Source: Allium sativum (Eukaryota; Streptophyta; Magnoliopsida; Asparagales; Amaryllidaceae). From it: a stretch of 64,000 nt of DNA. The notes under the pieces were generated by a model. The model ran no database searches. It saw only the letters and a program-made list of their open reading frames with translations, and was not told the DNA's origin. The position numbers and the translations under genes are program-made. Location: positions 804,929,160 to 804,993,159 of the forward strand of contig CM060919.1 of assembly GCA_030737875.1 (NCBI GenBank), in the 5' to 3' direction. Shown in pieces: positions 44,516 to 57,412 of the stretch. Each line of letters begins with the position of its first letter. Positions within the stretch are counted from its first letter, which is position 1.

Positions 44516-45312
44516 AAAGACCTCTTTGGAGGCATCCGCTCAGATGCTGGATCTTCCAAATTCAGCTATTGATTTTGGGTCCTCCAAACCCAGTTACTGA
44601 CGGACCCAAAGACCTCTTAGGAGGCATCCGACAAGTTCAACAAGCGTTTGAATTATTCAGACTCAACGAACGACGGATCAAAAATCCTTTTAAGGACACC
44701 CGGCCATAAGCTGAATCTTCCGAAATTCGGTTAGTAGAGGAACCAAAAAGTTCCCTCTAAGTTATCTCATAAAAAAACACACGTAACTGACCCACTCAGT
44801 TACCAGGAATAACAGATTCCTTTATCTAGCTATAAATACGATGCCTAAATTTTCGAAGTATTGAAACCAATTGTGATATGAGGGCACTGCCGGCGCATTA
44901 ATAAAATTTAATGGCGCTCTCTTAAACATACTACGATCCGGTTATAATTTCATTAAAAATCGGCATTAGATTATTTCAAAACTTAGCCTGTAATAACAAA
45001 CAATTTACAATGCAAAATCTGTATTACAAATGCAAAACAAGAAGATACAACAAAGCTAAAAGTAAAAGCTTTAGTACAAGAGCAGAGCGCAACTTCATTC
45101 TAACGTCATCGGATAGCATAATATACACATAACCAAAATTACATCATCCATCAAACAGGTCAAATGCAGGATCGAGCATATAAGCTAAAGTCATAAGCGA
45201 GGACTGGCACTCGCATTAAACAATCCAGTCTAATAATTTACATGCATAAGATGACAACCCAAAAAGCAGAATAAGAAAGTCATGAAAATCACGATTCCTT
45301 CCCATCATGAAA
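44516..45312 (+). other. Element 3 3' region after the array
   Basis: Degenerate array units (aagacctctttggaggcatcc at about 44516, relatives near 44609 and 44684), then AT-rich sequence without a gene. Confidence 0.55.
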
Positions 45313-45888
45313 TCACCCCCTAAGCAGAAGGAGAGGGAGGCAGATCAATCTTTCCCTCCTGGCCCAGAGCTCGGCAATGACTTTATCTCTAGACTTCAAG
45401 GCTCGGATAAGCATGGCTTTGTCATCCTCCAGAACAGAAATTCGCTCAAGATTCTCTCTGTTCAATCTCTGGAGGTCACTGGTAAGCATGTTCCAACCAA
45501 TCATCTTCTTTGTAGTATAATTCTCAAGGAGATTGGTGTGTTTCTCAAACCAATCTCCGGTATTATCAAGCTGGGCAAGAGCACTACGTTGTATGACATC
45601 TATATCATCAGGAACAATTTGTTTGTCGGACGAGTATATGTCCACCTCCACACGTGCAACCTATAAGCACCATCCTTCGAATCGACTAGCAAGTTCAGGA
45701 TGACATGGTTCAGAAACATAGCGAGGTCTATCCATGATGGCTCGTAGATCTTCGAGAGATGGAACATTATAAGCAGGAGGGTCCGAAGTGGAATAAGCAT
45801 CTGTTTCAAGCAACTCATTCGATTTGCGATGTTTCCGAGAATCATCCTCCTTTCAAGGATTCTTCAATTTGTTATGGCTAGAAGACAT
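45313..45888 (-). pseudogene. Antisense extra ORF (aORF) of the Tat element
   Basis: A single minus-strand frame runs from ATG at 45888 to TGA at 45313, 191 codons, broken only by a TGA after MSSSHNKLKNP and a TAG after FEGWCL (near 45663). The rest is coherent: SNELLETDAYSTSDPPAYNV, SLEDLRAIMDRPRYVSEP, then a helical, charged C-terminal half (DVIQRSALAQLDNTGDWFEK, LNRENLERISVLEDDKAMLI) that could form a coiled coil. Extra frames, some antisense, between pol and the 3' LTR are reported for plant Ty3/gypsy elements, including Tat. Its role is unknown. Confidence 0.6.
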
Positions 45889-46053
45889 CCTACATAAGCA
45901 ACAACATTTGTTGAGAAAAGAAAGAGGAAAACATGTCCAAAAGTGTTCAACCCAGTTGAGACACTTCGGGTCGTTGAAATCAATCAGGGATTCGGGTCAC
46001 GCAAGAAACTCATATTAATTTATGGCGCGAAACTTATGTCGGCTCACGACACG

Positions 46054-49000
46054 TGAAACACCCCACCTCCATTAAGCTCACTCACAAAGGGAATGCCTTA
46101 ACTTCGATGGAGGTTTATAAGTAAAAGTCACATATAAAACACAAGACAGATATATAAACACATATATATAAGCAGCGGAAAACAAACGAACTTTTATTTC
46201 ATAAATACGTGTTCATACAAAACATTTCCATAATTGTCTCATAATAACTTCCAAAACATTACATCATCATTTATGCCTTGATTATTAAATAAAGAAGCAT
46301 AAAACATCATAAAAGCTGCATAAATCCCCATAGAACGTGTCCAAAAGCCATAGCCAAGGAAAGAGAGTCCAAACCATACATCTACTGTCTTGAAGCTTGC
46401 AAAGAGTCTGACTAAGCTGGGTTGTTTCCTCCCTGTGGACCGGGGGGGGGGGGGGCGGCGGAAGAAAAGAAGACGAAAGAAAAATAGAGTCAGACATAAA
46501 GCCTGGTAAGTCTAGTGACTCTTCAGTATGAGGATAAGAAAAAGGGCATGATAGGTATAAACTGGAAATAGGAAAGTATCATATACTAAGATAAAGTAGT
46601 TTGAAACGAATATACTATCGCACCCCACACTATATCTCTGCACCTACTTGCATTGTCTCAGCTGGCACCCCATGATCGAGGTGAAGTGATCCCCTTTCTA
46701 AAGATTAGCTTCTACTCACAAAATCATATGTGTCATACGGCCCCCAATGATTGTAGATACCTATGCTGGTCCCACCATGGGGTGTATCAAAGTCCCATGG
46801 TGGCGGCCCGACACAATTCTAGAATGCATAGGATATACTATTGGTGCCCAGTGCCCTGTTTGTCTGCTCCGAAGTGTGTGCACGCCCGCACTCCGTTAGA
46901 ACTCACACTGTTGCACCAACCGCCGTCGCTTTTGACCGATTACAATTAGCCCAGTAATTGTGCCCCACCCTGCCTAGTTTCAGGGTACCATGATACCTAA
47001 TTGGGTTACTGCTGAAATGGGTCCCAATTACTAGGGTTTTCTAGTCAATATAATTAACATGTTGAATTGGTTAAGTGTTTTAGTTAACTTAACCCTACGA
47101 TCCTGACTTGTCTGTCCTTAACTTTAATTAGTTAAAGCACCGACCACTCACATTAGACAGATATTGCTACGGTTACTGAATGTGCCGGTCGGTTCCGGGC
47201 AGGTTTACATCGTAACTAAGTCTAACCTCGGGTCCTTATTGGGCTCAATGCCTAACCACCCACATTGGATAGGTATTGTTTTGACTACTGGACAGCCGGG
47301 CGAGTCCGGGCAGGTTTACATCACAACTCAATCCAACCTCGTGTTAAGCATACTCGTATTTTCTAAATTTACATATTTGTCTCTATTACTTGTTATATGT
47401 AAATTTGTTAACAATTAAATGTTATGGCCCACTTTCCAAGTTCATTATTTTTGGTATAAGGATTTATACCATTTAAATGCCACCAATTTATGTCAAATTT
47501 CCTACAATTACCAATTTTCCTAACGTTACCCCGTATAATTATTAGGCTAACAATCTAGCCTAATTTTTCGTCCGCATGATTTTTATATAAAATTAGGCTA
47601 AAAACTTAGCCTAATTAAGCATACACAAAATTGGCATAAAGAAATTCATAAACATAAACATGACATTGGTGTAAACTTGGCATTTTTGGCATAGTCAATA
47701 TGAACATCATAGGTGTGAACTTGCAAAGTAGTCAACATGAATATCATAGGTGTGAACTTGCAACGTAGACTAAATCAACATACATATATGTGAATTTCCA
47801 ACATAGACTAAATCATGGGTTTCAACTTATCATGGGAACTTGCAATGAAAAGGGAAATCTAACTAAAAAGGTGTCACATGAATTAGCATATGATTTAGAC
47901 AACATAAGCCTAAACATGTTTAGATCTAGGCATAACATCGAACATCACTAGCATATGACAAGAGTATGACATGTCCATAAAGTATGTATAATTTTATCAC
48001 ATGTATGAATTAGATCCAATCGTGTTTAAAACTATAACATGAAACTTGTATTAAAATGGATCTTGGCATGGATCCAATTATGAACTTTGCAACTTTTGTA
48101 TAAACATATGAGCATGTATATGAACTTAATCATTTAGGCATAAAAGTTCTATTGTACAACATATAACTTGTCATAATCACCTAAACATACAGGTGTAGAT
48201 ATGACCCAAATAACTTGTTTGTGAATTTGAATAGATCCAACATCAACTAGATTAATCCACAAACATTCTAATGGATCCAACATCAAATCAATTATACCAC
48301 AAACATCCCAATACCATTCACAACACAATCATTGCAACACATAGATATGAATTAACATTGTCGTTATACAATAACAAAATTCCATTTCCATTTTACATCG
48401 AATCAAATCTTAATTTTATTCCCATCTGAAAAATCACTATACTTACAACAAACGACGAACTTGAATTATGGATTCTAAGTTCTGAATTTGCAATGCTTCC
48501 CTTTGGGTAGATAAACGTTGATTGATTCTTGTTTTTACTTTAGTTTTGCTCATCTCTAATTTTTCTTCAAGTGGAGGCTACTCTTGGCTTCCTTCCAGCA
48601 GCATGACGGCTCTATCTTTATTTTATTTGTGTGAATTTAGGTTGAGACTAAGGTTGTTTATATAGAATTTCAAACTAATTAGAGTCGTCGATGAAGCTAG
48701 AGTTAATCAAGGCCACCCGTCTCAAGAGAAGCCAATCAGAAAGTGACAAGTCAGCCCTAGTGACACAGCCAAGCCCAAGAAATCGAGCCAGGACCAGACC
48801 AAGCAGGTCAGGTCGACCAAGCAGGTTGACTCCTAGGTCGACTCCTAGGTCAACTACATAGTCGACCTGGATCCTGGAAAGGAAAATTCCCGCCCAACCT
48901 AGTTCTAGTCCAGTTTTGAATTTCGAATATGTTTTTGGGCTGTTTGAATTTTAAATCGAATTCTGAAACTTCCGGAGGTCATAACTCCTTCATACGGAGT

Positions 49001-49146
49001 CCGATTTACGCAAACTCGGACTCTATCTCAAGCAGAATTCCGAGACGAACGCAATGGCGTATCCCGTTTCCCTTAATTCTATCATTTAGAATTAATTATA
49101 CTTTAATTTGTAAATTTACTGTTAACAGAAAATTCGGGGTGTTACA
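46054..49146 (-). repeat. Element 2 3' LTR
   Basis: 3093 bp, paired with 54248-57407. Lacks a block of about 60 bases present in the partner near 55220-55290 and has a shorter GTCGAC array. G run of 14 at 46442-46455, only 8 in the partner. Confidence 0.92.
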
Positions 49147-49159
49147 TTCTCCCCTCCTT
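49147..49159 (-). other. Element 2 polypurine tract
   Basis: The minus strand reads AAGGAGGGGAGAA, identical to element 1, next to the 3' LTR. Confidence 0.85.
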
Positions 49160-49752
49160 AAAGGATTTCATCCCCGAAATCTTCAAGTCTAAAAGAACGT
49201 ATATCCTAATATCCAATCGTCCATCTACTCAACCAACAAACACAGGCGTCCATTGTCCTTAAAAGACTTCTAATGCTTTATGATCATATGCATAGTGTGT
49301 GTATATATCCTTATCTAATGCAAAATTAGGCGGTTTACTGATTCAGTTGACCTCCTTAATGCGAATCATGTAAGTGTCATGAATCCATTATGTATGCAAA
49401 TTTTCCCTACTCATAATTCTACATGAGTGCGTAATCATTCATACAAATGCGACATCCATATGACAACATATCAAGTTTCAACCACATACAAATATGAACA
49501 CATATATGCATATGCAATATGAAGTGACTGAGCCGATCTAAAACCTAGGTTGTGTGTGTATATGCATCCACGAGCAACCACTAGCAACCACTTGCAGCCA
49601 TCAACCATAACATGTTTCAATTACATGTTTACATCCAAAGGGGCTTCTACCTAAGGATAAGGATAATATCGAGGGGATATACCTAAAAAGATAGATACAA
49701 GCACAACTTAAGGAAAAAGAGAAATCAAAGATGTACCCTCAAAAAGAAAAGG
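49160..49752 (-). other. Element 2 3' untranslated region
   Basis: 0.6 kb without a gene, homologous to the element 1 3' region, with fewer caaccacttg units (49568-49595). Confidence 0.65.
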
Positions 49753-52700
49753 TTAGGCCGCGCGTATTCTGTCCTCAGTTTCCCAAGTCACGTCTTCTTC
49801 GGCGTCGCTCCACTGAACTTTGACAAGCTTGACTTCGCGGTTGCGTAGCTTTTTCATTTCAGTTCCTAAGATGTGGATTGGAACTCTCCTCACAGTTGCT
49901 TCGCGTTCCACTTCGGCTTCTTCTAGAATGCTTGGCTCTACCACTTCCGCAGATTCATGTAAACATTTCCGGAGATGAGAAACGTGAAAGAAATTGTGAA
50001 TTCCAGTAAACTTTTCAGGCAGTTCTACTCTATTCATCTTCCCAATCTTCTCAATGATAGGGAACAGTCCTACAAATCTCGGTGCTAGCTTTCCTGCAGA
50101 TCCAAAGCGAACGACGTTCCTTAAGGGAGATACCTTAAGGAAAAACCCTGTCCCCAACCTCAAACTCAAGGTCGGTCCTTCTTTTGTCTGCATAGGATTT
50201 CTGTCTATCTTGGGCAGTCTTCATTCTGCTTCGTATCAGGTTCACTTTTTCTGAAGTCTCTCTAATCATGTCTGGCCCAAGTATAAGCTTGTCTGTAGAC
50301 TCCCACCAACAAGTTGGTGATCGGCACGGTCTTCCATATAGAGCTTCCAAGGGCGCCATGCCGATGGTGGCTCGGTAGCTGTTGTTGTAGGCGAATTCCA
50401 CTAAAGGAAGATGATCCTCCCATGTCCCTCCGAAGTCAAGAACGCACAGTCTTAGAAGATCTTCTAATACTCTGTTCACCCTTTCCGTCTGACCATCGGT
50501 TTGGGGGTGATAGGCCGTGCTCAAGCATAACTGTGTGCCTACAGCTTCTTGCAGACTCTGCCAAAATTCGCTTGTAAAGATAGGATCTCGGTCACTCACT
50601 ATGCTGGAGGGTATTCCATGGAGTCGAACTATTTCCTTGAGATAAAGAGAAGCTAGAGACGAGGCAGTCCTTCTACTCTTGATAGGTATAAAGTAGACGC
50701 TTTTGTTGAGCCTGTCCACTATTACCCAAATGCTAGTATTGCCCCTTCTTGACCTAGGCAACCCATCAATGAAGTCCATTGAAATGCTATCCCACTTCCA
50801 TTACGGGACTTCTAGAGGATGAAGCAGTCCTCTAGGCTTCTTTTGTTCCGCCTTGACCTGTTGGCATATCACGCACTTAAAAACGAAATCTGCCACATCC
50901 ATTTTCATGTCACTCCAAAAGAAAACTCTCTTTACGTCCTTGTACATCTTGTCTCCACCTGGGTGTATTGTCATCTTGGAATGATGTGCTTCCTCGAGAA
51001 CCATCTTTACTGAATCCCTAGCTTGTGGGACACATAGTCTTCCATCTCGCCTCAGCCAACTCTTATCATCGATGGAATATCTATTGAGGTGACTGGAAGT
51101 TTCACCCCTAATTAATTTATCAATCACATCCACAAGCTGAGGGTCTTCACGTTGTGCGGCCCCTATTGAGTCTAAAAGAGTGGGCCGTACTTCTAGTGAT
51201 GCCAACAAACCAGGTACAAAATCAGAGGAGGGCCTAAAGTCAAAACTGGCTATATACTCCAAACTTTGCCTTTCTACTAAGTGAGGGCTTAAGGTCAACT
51301 TCTTTCTGCTCAAGGCGTCTGCTACTACGTTGCCCTTGCCAGGAGTATAGGAAATCTCAAAATCATATGAGGCAAGGGACTCCATCCACCTTTGCTGGCT
51401 CAAGTTAAGATCTTTCTGCGAGAAAAGATACTTCAACGATTTATGGTCAGTATATAATTCGAACTTCTCACCTAGGAGATAATGGCACCAAGACTTAAGC
51501 GCAAAGACAATGGTGGCCAACTCAAGATCGTGGGTTGGGTAGTTCCTTTCATGAACTTTCAATTGTCTTCCACCATAAGCTACTACCCTCCCTTCTTGCA
51601 TTAGAACAACGCCTAGTCCCGTACCACAAGCATCCGTGTATATTGTGAACATCTTGCTTCCATAAGGCAAAGTCGGAACTGGGGCTGTCGTAAGAGCCCT
51701 TTTTAAGCGTTGGAAAGCAATATCATAATCCAAATACCAAGCGAACGCTAGATTCTTCTTTGTTAGCCTTGTGAGTGGAGCTGAGATTTTCGCGAAATCT
51801 CTGATGAACTTTCGGTAAAAACCGGCTAGCCCAAGAAAACTTCGGACTTCGGTTGTATTTCTTGGTGTCTTCCAATCTTGCACTGCCACCACTTTCGCGG
51901 GGTCCACAGCTAATCCTTCTTTGGACACTATATGTCCAAGAAATCTTACTTCTTCTATCCAAAAGTGGCACTTGGAGAATTTGGCTTTTAGCTAATGAAC
52001 TCGAAGAGTTTCCATGATCTCCTTCAGATGCTGAGCATGTTCTTCCTCATTCTTTAGGAATATCAAAATATCGTCTACGAAGACCACCACGAACTTATTG
52101 AGGAATTCTCTGAACACCCTGCTCATTAGGTCCACGAAATAAGCGGATGCATTTGTCAAACCGAAAGGCATGACAAGCCACTCGAGGAAACCGTCTAGGG
52201 TTCTGAACGCCGTTTTATCTATACTATCTTCAGCTACCCTTAGCTGATGGAACCCAGTAGCCAGATCAAGTTGGGAGAAGACCGACGCACCTACAAGCTG
52301 ATCAAACAAATCGTCTATTCGGGGAAGCGGGTGTCTATTCTTTTTAGTCAGCTTGTTTAGCTCCTTATAGTCCACACAAAAACATAGTGAACCATCTGCT
52401 TTGGTGGCGAACACCACTGGAGCACCCCATTCCGAGATACTCCACCTTATAAACCCCTTCTCGAGAAGCTCCTTAACTTGTTTACTGAGCTCCTTTCTCT
52501 CCTTTGGAGCCATGTGTCTGACAGGTAAAGCTACGGGCTTTGCATTATCAACAAGATATATGTGGAAGTCTATTTTCCGCCTCGGAGGTAAGCCCTTCAC
52601 CTCTTCAAAGACATCCGAATATTCCTGGACCACTCTAACCGACTGCAAATTCTCGACAGAAGCATCAAGCGACTCTAGATAACTAAGCATAACAGCATTC

Positions 52701-53119
52701 AAGGGATTACAAGAAATTTCTAGAGTGTTACCAAGTCGAGTCAAGAGCTTAACCATTCCCTTCTCGCAATCAAGAATGGCCCCATTACTAGATAACCAGT
52801 CCATGCCTAAGATCAGTCCATATCCCGAGGAACCCAAAACAAAGGCACTACATCTAAACTCAACACTTAGAATAGAGATTTTCAAATCCACACAAACCAT
52901 TGACAAATAAACTGAGCCCTCAATTGGATTTGAAACAACTAAGGGATCTTCTATCATACTAGTGTCTAGGTGCAGAGATTCTACTAAAGCAGATGAAATA
53001 AAGGAGTGTGATGCACCGGAATCAAAGAGAGTGCGAACTGGATGATCATAGAGATAAACTAAGCTTTCTACAGAAATATTTGTACCTTGTTCCCACGGAG
53101 GTGCCACCAGCGCGTGAAC
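49753..53119 (-). pseudogene. pol: Element 2 pol, broken by few mutations
   Basis: Protease FDSGASHSF starts near 53030. The reverse transcriptase has FVDDILIF. Open parts: 51992-53107, 50801-51988, 50135-50779 and 49753-50193. Breaks: TAG at 51989-51991 and TAA at 50801-50803, both where element 1 has glutamine, and an extra T in the run before LKVSPL near 50140. RNase H ([21 protein letters not shown]), integrase zinc region ([11 protein letters not shown]), core ([22 protein letters not shown]), FHVSHLRKCL and the chromodomain-like tail LVKVQWSDAEEDVTWETED follow. The tail ends at TAA 49753, earlier than in element 1. The order and residues are typical of Tekay chromoviruses. Confidence 0.92.
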
Positions 53120-54067
53120 CTATCCCCCTGAAGTGGATTCAGTTCTCTGTCCCTGCCCTCGCTTCTTTGGGCAGTCCTTAGCCATGTGTCCAGTCTCGCC
53201 ACAATGGAAACAATCACCATTCATCTTCGCCTTCTTCTTTCTGCAGTCTTTCACTATATGTCCAACAATGCCACAGAAATTACACTTTCTCTTTTCACGG
53301 GTTTTGTTGTTCTTCCCGCCTTTCTTTGAATTAGCCTTCTTGTTCTGTGACCCTTCCCCCGTCTTGTCTTGAGGCACTTCTGCTTTTTCCTCTTTCTTGC
53401 CTTTATCTTCCTCGTGTAGCAGCGCCATGTCCACCAAGCTTTCATAAGTCGCTCCCATGGGTATATGGGTCATAACAAGGCTGTGTAGAGGCTCATTCAG
53501 ACCTTTGACGAAGCGAAGGGCCTTCTTGTGTTGGGTGTTTACTAAATCCAGCCCAAATCTGGCCAGCTGATTAAACAGATTGACATACTCCTTGATCGTC
53601 ATACTTCCTTGTTTAAGAGTTAGGAACTTCTCCATTTGCAGGCTTCTTTCAGCTTGGGAGAGGAATTTCATCTCAAACCTCATCCTGAAATCTTCCCAAG
53701 TCTCTACTGGCCTCTCAGCATAGGTAACTTCCCACCAATAAGAAGCTTCGTCTTTAAGCAACCATACTGCTAGCTGTGTCTTTTGCCTGTCGTCAACTTC
53801 GAAGATGACGAACAAGTCTTCGGTCTCCTTCAGCCAGTTCCTTGCTACTACAAAGGATTCAGTTCCATAAAAGTCCTTCCCACCCATAGCCTTGAAGTCT
53901 CTACATGTCTTAGCGAAAGTATTTCCACGAGGAGGAGGAGGAGGAACCGCTGCCACTGTGGGAGGAGGAATGTCTGCTGGGCCCGCACCATTGGCTCTAG
54001 CCTCTAGGTACCTTCGGAACCAGCCAGGTATCGGTACACCTTCTGGAAGGTTAAGATCTCCAGACAT
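53120..54067 (-). CDS. gag: Element 2 Gag
   Basis: An open 315-codon frame from ATG 54067 (MSGDLNLPEGVPIPGWFRRY). The gag domain (FKAMGGKDFYGTESF, WLLKDEASYWWEV, RFEMKFLSQAERSLQMEKFL) is followed by lysine-rich sequence and two CCHC zinc knuckles, CNFCGIVGHIVKDC and CFHCGETGHMAKDC. It ends at a TAG (53120-53122) where element 1 reads CAG, so the natural product was probably one Gag-Pol polyprotein and the stop is a C-to-T nonsense change. It would bind and package RNA. The frame is long enough to yield Gag. Confidence 0.9.
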   Translation of the reverse strand: MSGDLNLPEGVPIPGWFRRYLEARANGAGPADIPPPTVAAVPPPPPRGNTFAKTCRDFKAMGGKDFYGTESFVVARNWLKETEDLFVIFEVDDRQKTQLAVWLLKDEASYWWEVTYAERPVETWEDFRMRFEMKFLSQAERSLQMEKFLTLKQGSMTIKEYVNLFNQLARFGLDLVNTQHKKALRFVKGLNEPLHSLVMTHIPMGATYESLVDMALLHEEDKGKKEEKAEVPQDKTGEGSQNKKANSKKGGKNNKTREKRKCNFCGIVGHIVKDCRKKKAKMNGDCFHCGETGHMAKDCPKKRGQGQRTESTSGG

Positions 54068-54233
54068 GCTGGAACAAAAAGGAAAGTATTCAAGACAAAG
54101 GATAGAGAGATAGTGCGTATGGCTTTAGGGAATTATGCCTTTTAAAAACAACGCTTTTTCTTGAAAACAATGCTTTTTTAAACTTCTTTTTGAAAGTAGT
54201 TTCAAAAACCTTTATCTAACCTGGTAAATCTGT

Positions 54234-54245
54234 GCTCTGATACCA
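54234..54245 (-). other. Element 2 primer binding site (tRNA-iMet)
   Basis: The minus strand reads TGGTATCAGAGC, two bases inside the 5' LTR. Confidence 0.93.
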
Positions 54246-54247
54246 AG

Positions 54248-57200
54248 TGAAATACCCCACCTCCATTAAGGTGACTCACAAAGGGAATGCCTTAACTTCG
54301 GTGGAGGTTTATAAGTAAAAGTCACAGATAAAACACAAGACAGATATATAAACACATATATATAAGCAGCGGAAAACAAACGGACTTTTATTTCATAAAT
54401 ACGTGTTCATACAAAACATTTCCGTAATTGTCTCATAATAACATCCAAAACATTACATCATCATTTCTACCTTGATTATTAAATAAAGAAGCATAAAACA
54501 TAATAAAAGCTGCATAAATCCCCATAGAACATGTCCAAAAGCCATAGCCAAGGAAAGAGTGTCCAAACCATACATCTACTGTCTTGAAGCTTGCAAAGAG
54601 TCTGACTAAGCTTGGTTGTTTCCTCCCAGTGGACCTGGGGGGGGAACGGAAGAAAAGAAGACGAAATAAAAATAGAGTCAGACATAAAGCCTGGTAAGTC
54701 TACTGACTCTTCAGTATGAGGATAAGAAAAAGGGCAAGATAGGTATAAACTGGAAATAGGAAAGTATCATATACTAAGATAAAGTAGTTTGAAACGAATA
54801 TACTATCACACTCCACACTATATCTCTGCACCTACTTGCATTGTCTCAGCTGGCACCCCATGATCGAGGTGAAGTGATCCCCTTTCTAAAGATCGGCTCC
54901 TACTCACAAAATCATATGTGTCATACGACCCCCAATGATTGTAGATACCTATGCTGGTCCCACCATAGGGTGTATCAAGTCCCATGGTGGCGGCCCGACA
55001 CAATCCTAGAATGCATAGAGTATACTACTGGTGCCCAGTGCCCTGTTTGTTTGCTCCGAAGTGTGTGCACGCCCGCACTCCGTTAGAACCCACACCGCTG
55101 CACCAACCGCCGTCGCTTTTGACCGCTTACAATTGGCCCAGTAATCGTGCCCCACTCTGCCTAGTTTCAGGGTACCATGATACCTAATTGGGTTACTACT
55201 GAAATAGGTCCCCATTACTAGGGTTTTCTAGTCAAACATGTTAAGTGGTTAAGTGTCCGTATTTACCTAACCCCACTCATCAGTTTAATTAACATGTTGA
55301 ATTGGTTAAGTGTTTTAGTTAACTTAACCCTACCATCCTGACTTGTTTGTCCTTAACTTTAATTAGTTAAATCACCGACCACTCACATTAGACAGATATT
55401 GCTACGGTTACTGGATGTGTCGGTCGGTTCCTGGCAGGTTTACACCGTAACTCAGTCTAACCTCGGGTCCTTATTGGGCTCAATGCCTAACTACCCACAT
55501 TGGATAGGTATTGTTGTGAGTACTGGACAGCCGGGCGGATCCGGACAGGTTTACATCACAACTCAATCCAACCTCGGGTTAAGCATACTCGTATTTTCTA
55601 AATTTACATATTTGTCTCTATTACTTGTTATATGTAAATTTGTTAACAATTAAATGTTATGGCCCACTTTCCAAGTTCATCAATTTTGGTATAAGGATTT
55701 ATACCATTTAAATGCCACCAATTTATGTCAAGTTTCCTACAATTACCAATTTTTCCCAACGTTACCCCGTATAATTATTAGGCTAACAATCTTAGCCTAA
55801 ATTTTCGTCCGCATGATTTCTATATAATATTAGGCTAAAAAATTAGCCTAATTTAGCGTACACAAAATTGACATAAAGAAATTCATAAACATAAACATGA
55901 CATAGGTGTAAACTTGCCATTTTTGGCATAGTCAATATGAACGTCATAGGTGTGAACTTGCAAAGTAGTCAACATGAATATCATAGGTGTGAACTTGCAG
56001 CGTATACTAAATCAACATACATATATGTGAATTTGCAACATAGACTAAATCATGGGTTTCAACTCGTTATGTGAACTTGCATTGAAAAGGGAAATCTAAC
56101 TAAACAGGTGTCACATGAATTAGCATATGATTTAGACAACATAAGCCTAAACATGTTTAGTTTTAGGCATAACATCGAACATCACTAGCATATGACAAGA
56201 GTATGACATGTCCGTAAAGTATGTATAATTTTATCACATGTATGAACTAGATCTAATCATGTTTACTACTATAACATGAAACTTGTATTAAAATGGATCT
56301 TGGCATGGATCCAATTATGAACTTTGCAACTTTTGTATAAACATATGAGCATGTATATGAACTTAATCATTTAGGCATAGAAGTTCGATTGTACAACATA
56401 TAACTTGTCATAATCACCTAAACATATAGGTGTAGATATGAACCAAAGAACTTGTATGTGAATTTTAATTGATCAAACATCAACTAGATTAATCCACAAA
56501 CATTCTAATGGATCCAACATCAAATCAATTATACCACAAACATCCCAATACCATTCACAACACAATCATTGCAACACATAGATATGAATTAACATCGTCG
56601 TTATACAATAGCAAAATTCCATTTCCATTTTACATCGAATCAAATCTTAATTTTATTCCCAACGGAAAAATCACTATACTTACAACAAACGACGAACTTG
56701 AATTATGGATTCTGAGTTTTGAATTTGCAATGCTTTCCTTTGGGTAGATAAACGTTGATTGATTCTTGTTTTTACTTCAGTTTTGCTCGTCTCTAATCTT
56801 TCTTCAAGTGGAGGCTACTCTTGGCTTCCTTCCAACAGCATGATGGCTCTATCTTTATTTTATTTGTGTGAATTTAGGTTGAGACTAAGGTTGTTTTTAT
56901 AGAATTTCAAACTAATTAGAGCCTTCGATGAAGCTAGAGTTAATCAAGGCCATCTGTCTCAAGAGAAGCCAATCAGAAAGTGACAAGTCAGCCCTAGTGA
57001 CACAGCTAAGTCCCAGAAACCGAGCCAGGACCAAGCAGGTCAGGTCGACCTGTAGGTTGACCCCCAGGTCGACTACATAGTCGACTTGGGTACCCAGGTC
57101 GACTCCCAGGTCGACTACATAGTCGACCTGGGTCCTGGGTGGGAAAATTCCTGCCCAGCCCAGTTCAGGTCCAGTTTTGAATTTCGAATATGTTTTTGGG

Positions 57201-57407
57201 CTGTTTGAATTTTAAATCAAATTCTGAAACTTCCGGAGGTCATAACTCCTTCATACGGAGTCCGATTTACGCAAACTCAGACTCTATCTCAAGCAGAATT
57301 CTGAGACGAACGCAATGGCTTAACCCGTTTCCCTTAATTCTATAATTTAGAATTAATTATACTTTAATTTGTAAATTTACTGTTAACAGAAAATTCGGGG
57401 TGTTACA
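54248..57407 (-). repeat. Element 2 5' LTR
   Basis: 3160 bp. Minus-strand TGTAACACCCCG to the primer side. A few percent different from the 3' LTR plus an insertion-deletion of about 60 bases. Confidence 0.92.
56895..57130 (-). promoter_or_regulatory. Element 2 LTR promoter with GTCGAC array
   Basis: Minus-strand TATAAAA at 56895-56901. Upstream at 57043-57130 are repeated caggtcgac / gtcgacctggg motifs, in the same relative place as in element 1. The 3' LTR has TATA at 48657-48664 and a shorter array at 48805-48880. Confidence 0.58.
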
Positions 57408-57412
57408 ACATG

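Larger units (their letters stand above)
46054..57407 (-). mobile_element. Element 2: Tekay/Del-like Ty3/gypsy retrotransposon
   Basis: An 11.4-kb minus-strand element: 5' LTR 54248-57407, initiator-Met primer site, gag, pol, polypurine tract, 3' LTR 46054-49146. Target duplication acacg (46049-46053) and acatg (57408-57412), the change fitting CpG decay. Related to element 1 along its length but a distinct family (LTR starts TGTAACACCCC, longer). It interrupts the 3' region of element 3. Its coding is the best preserved of the three old elements: about three stops and one frameshift. Confidence 0.92.
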
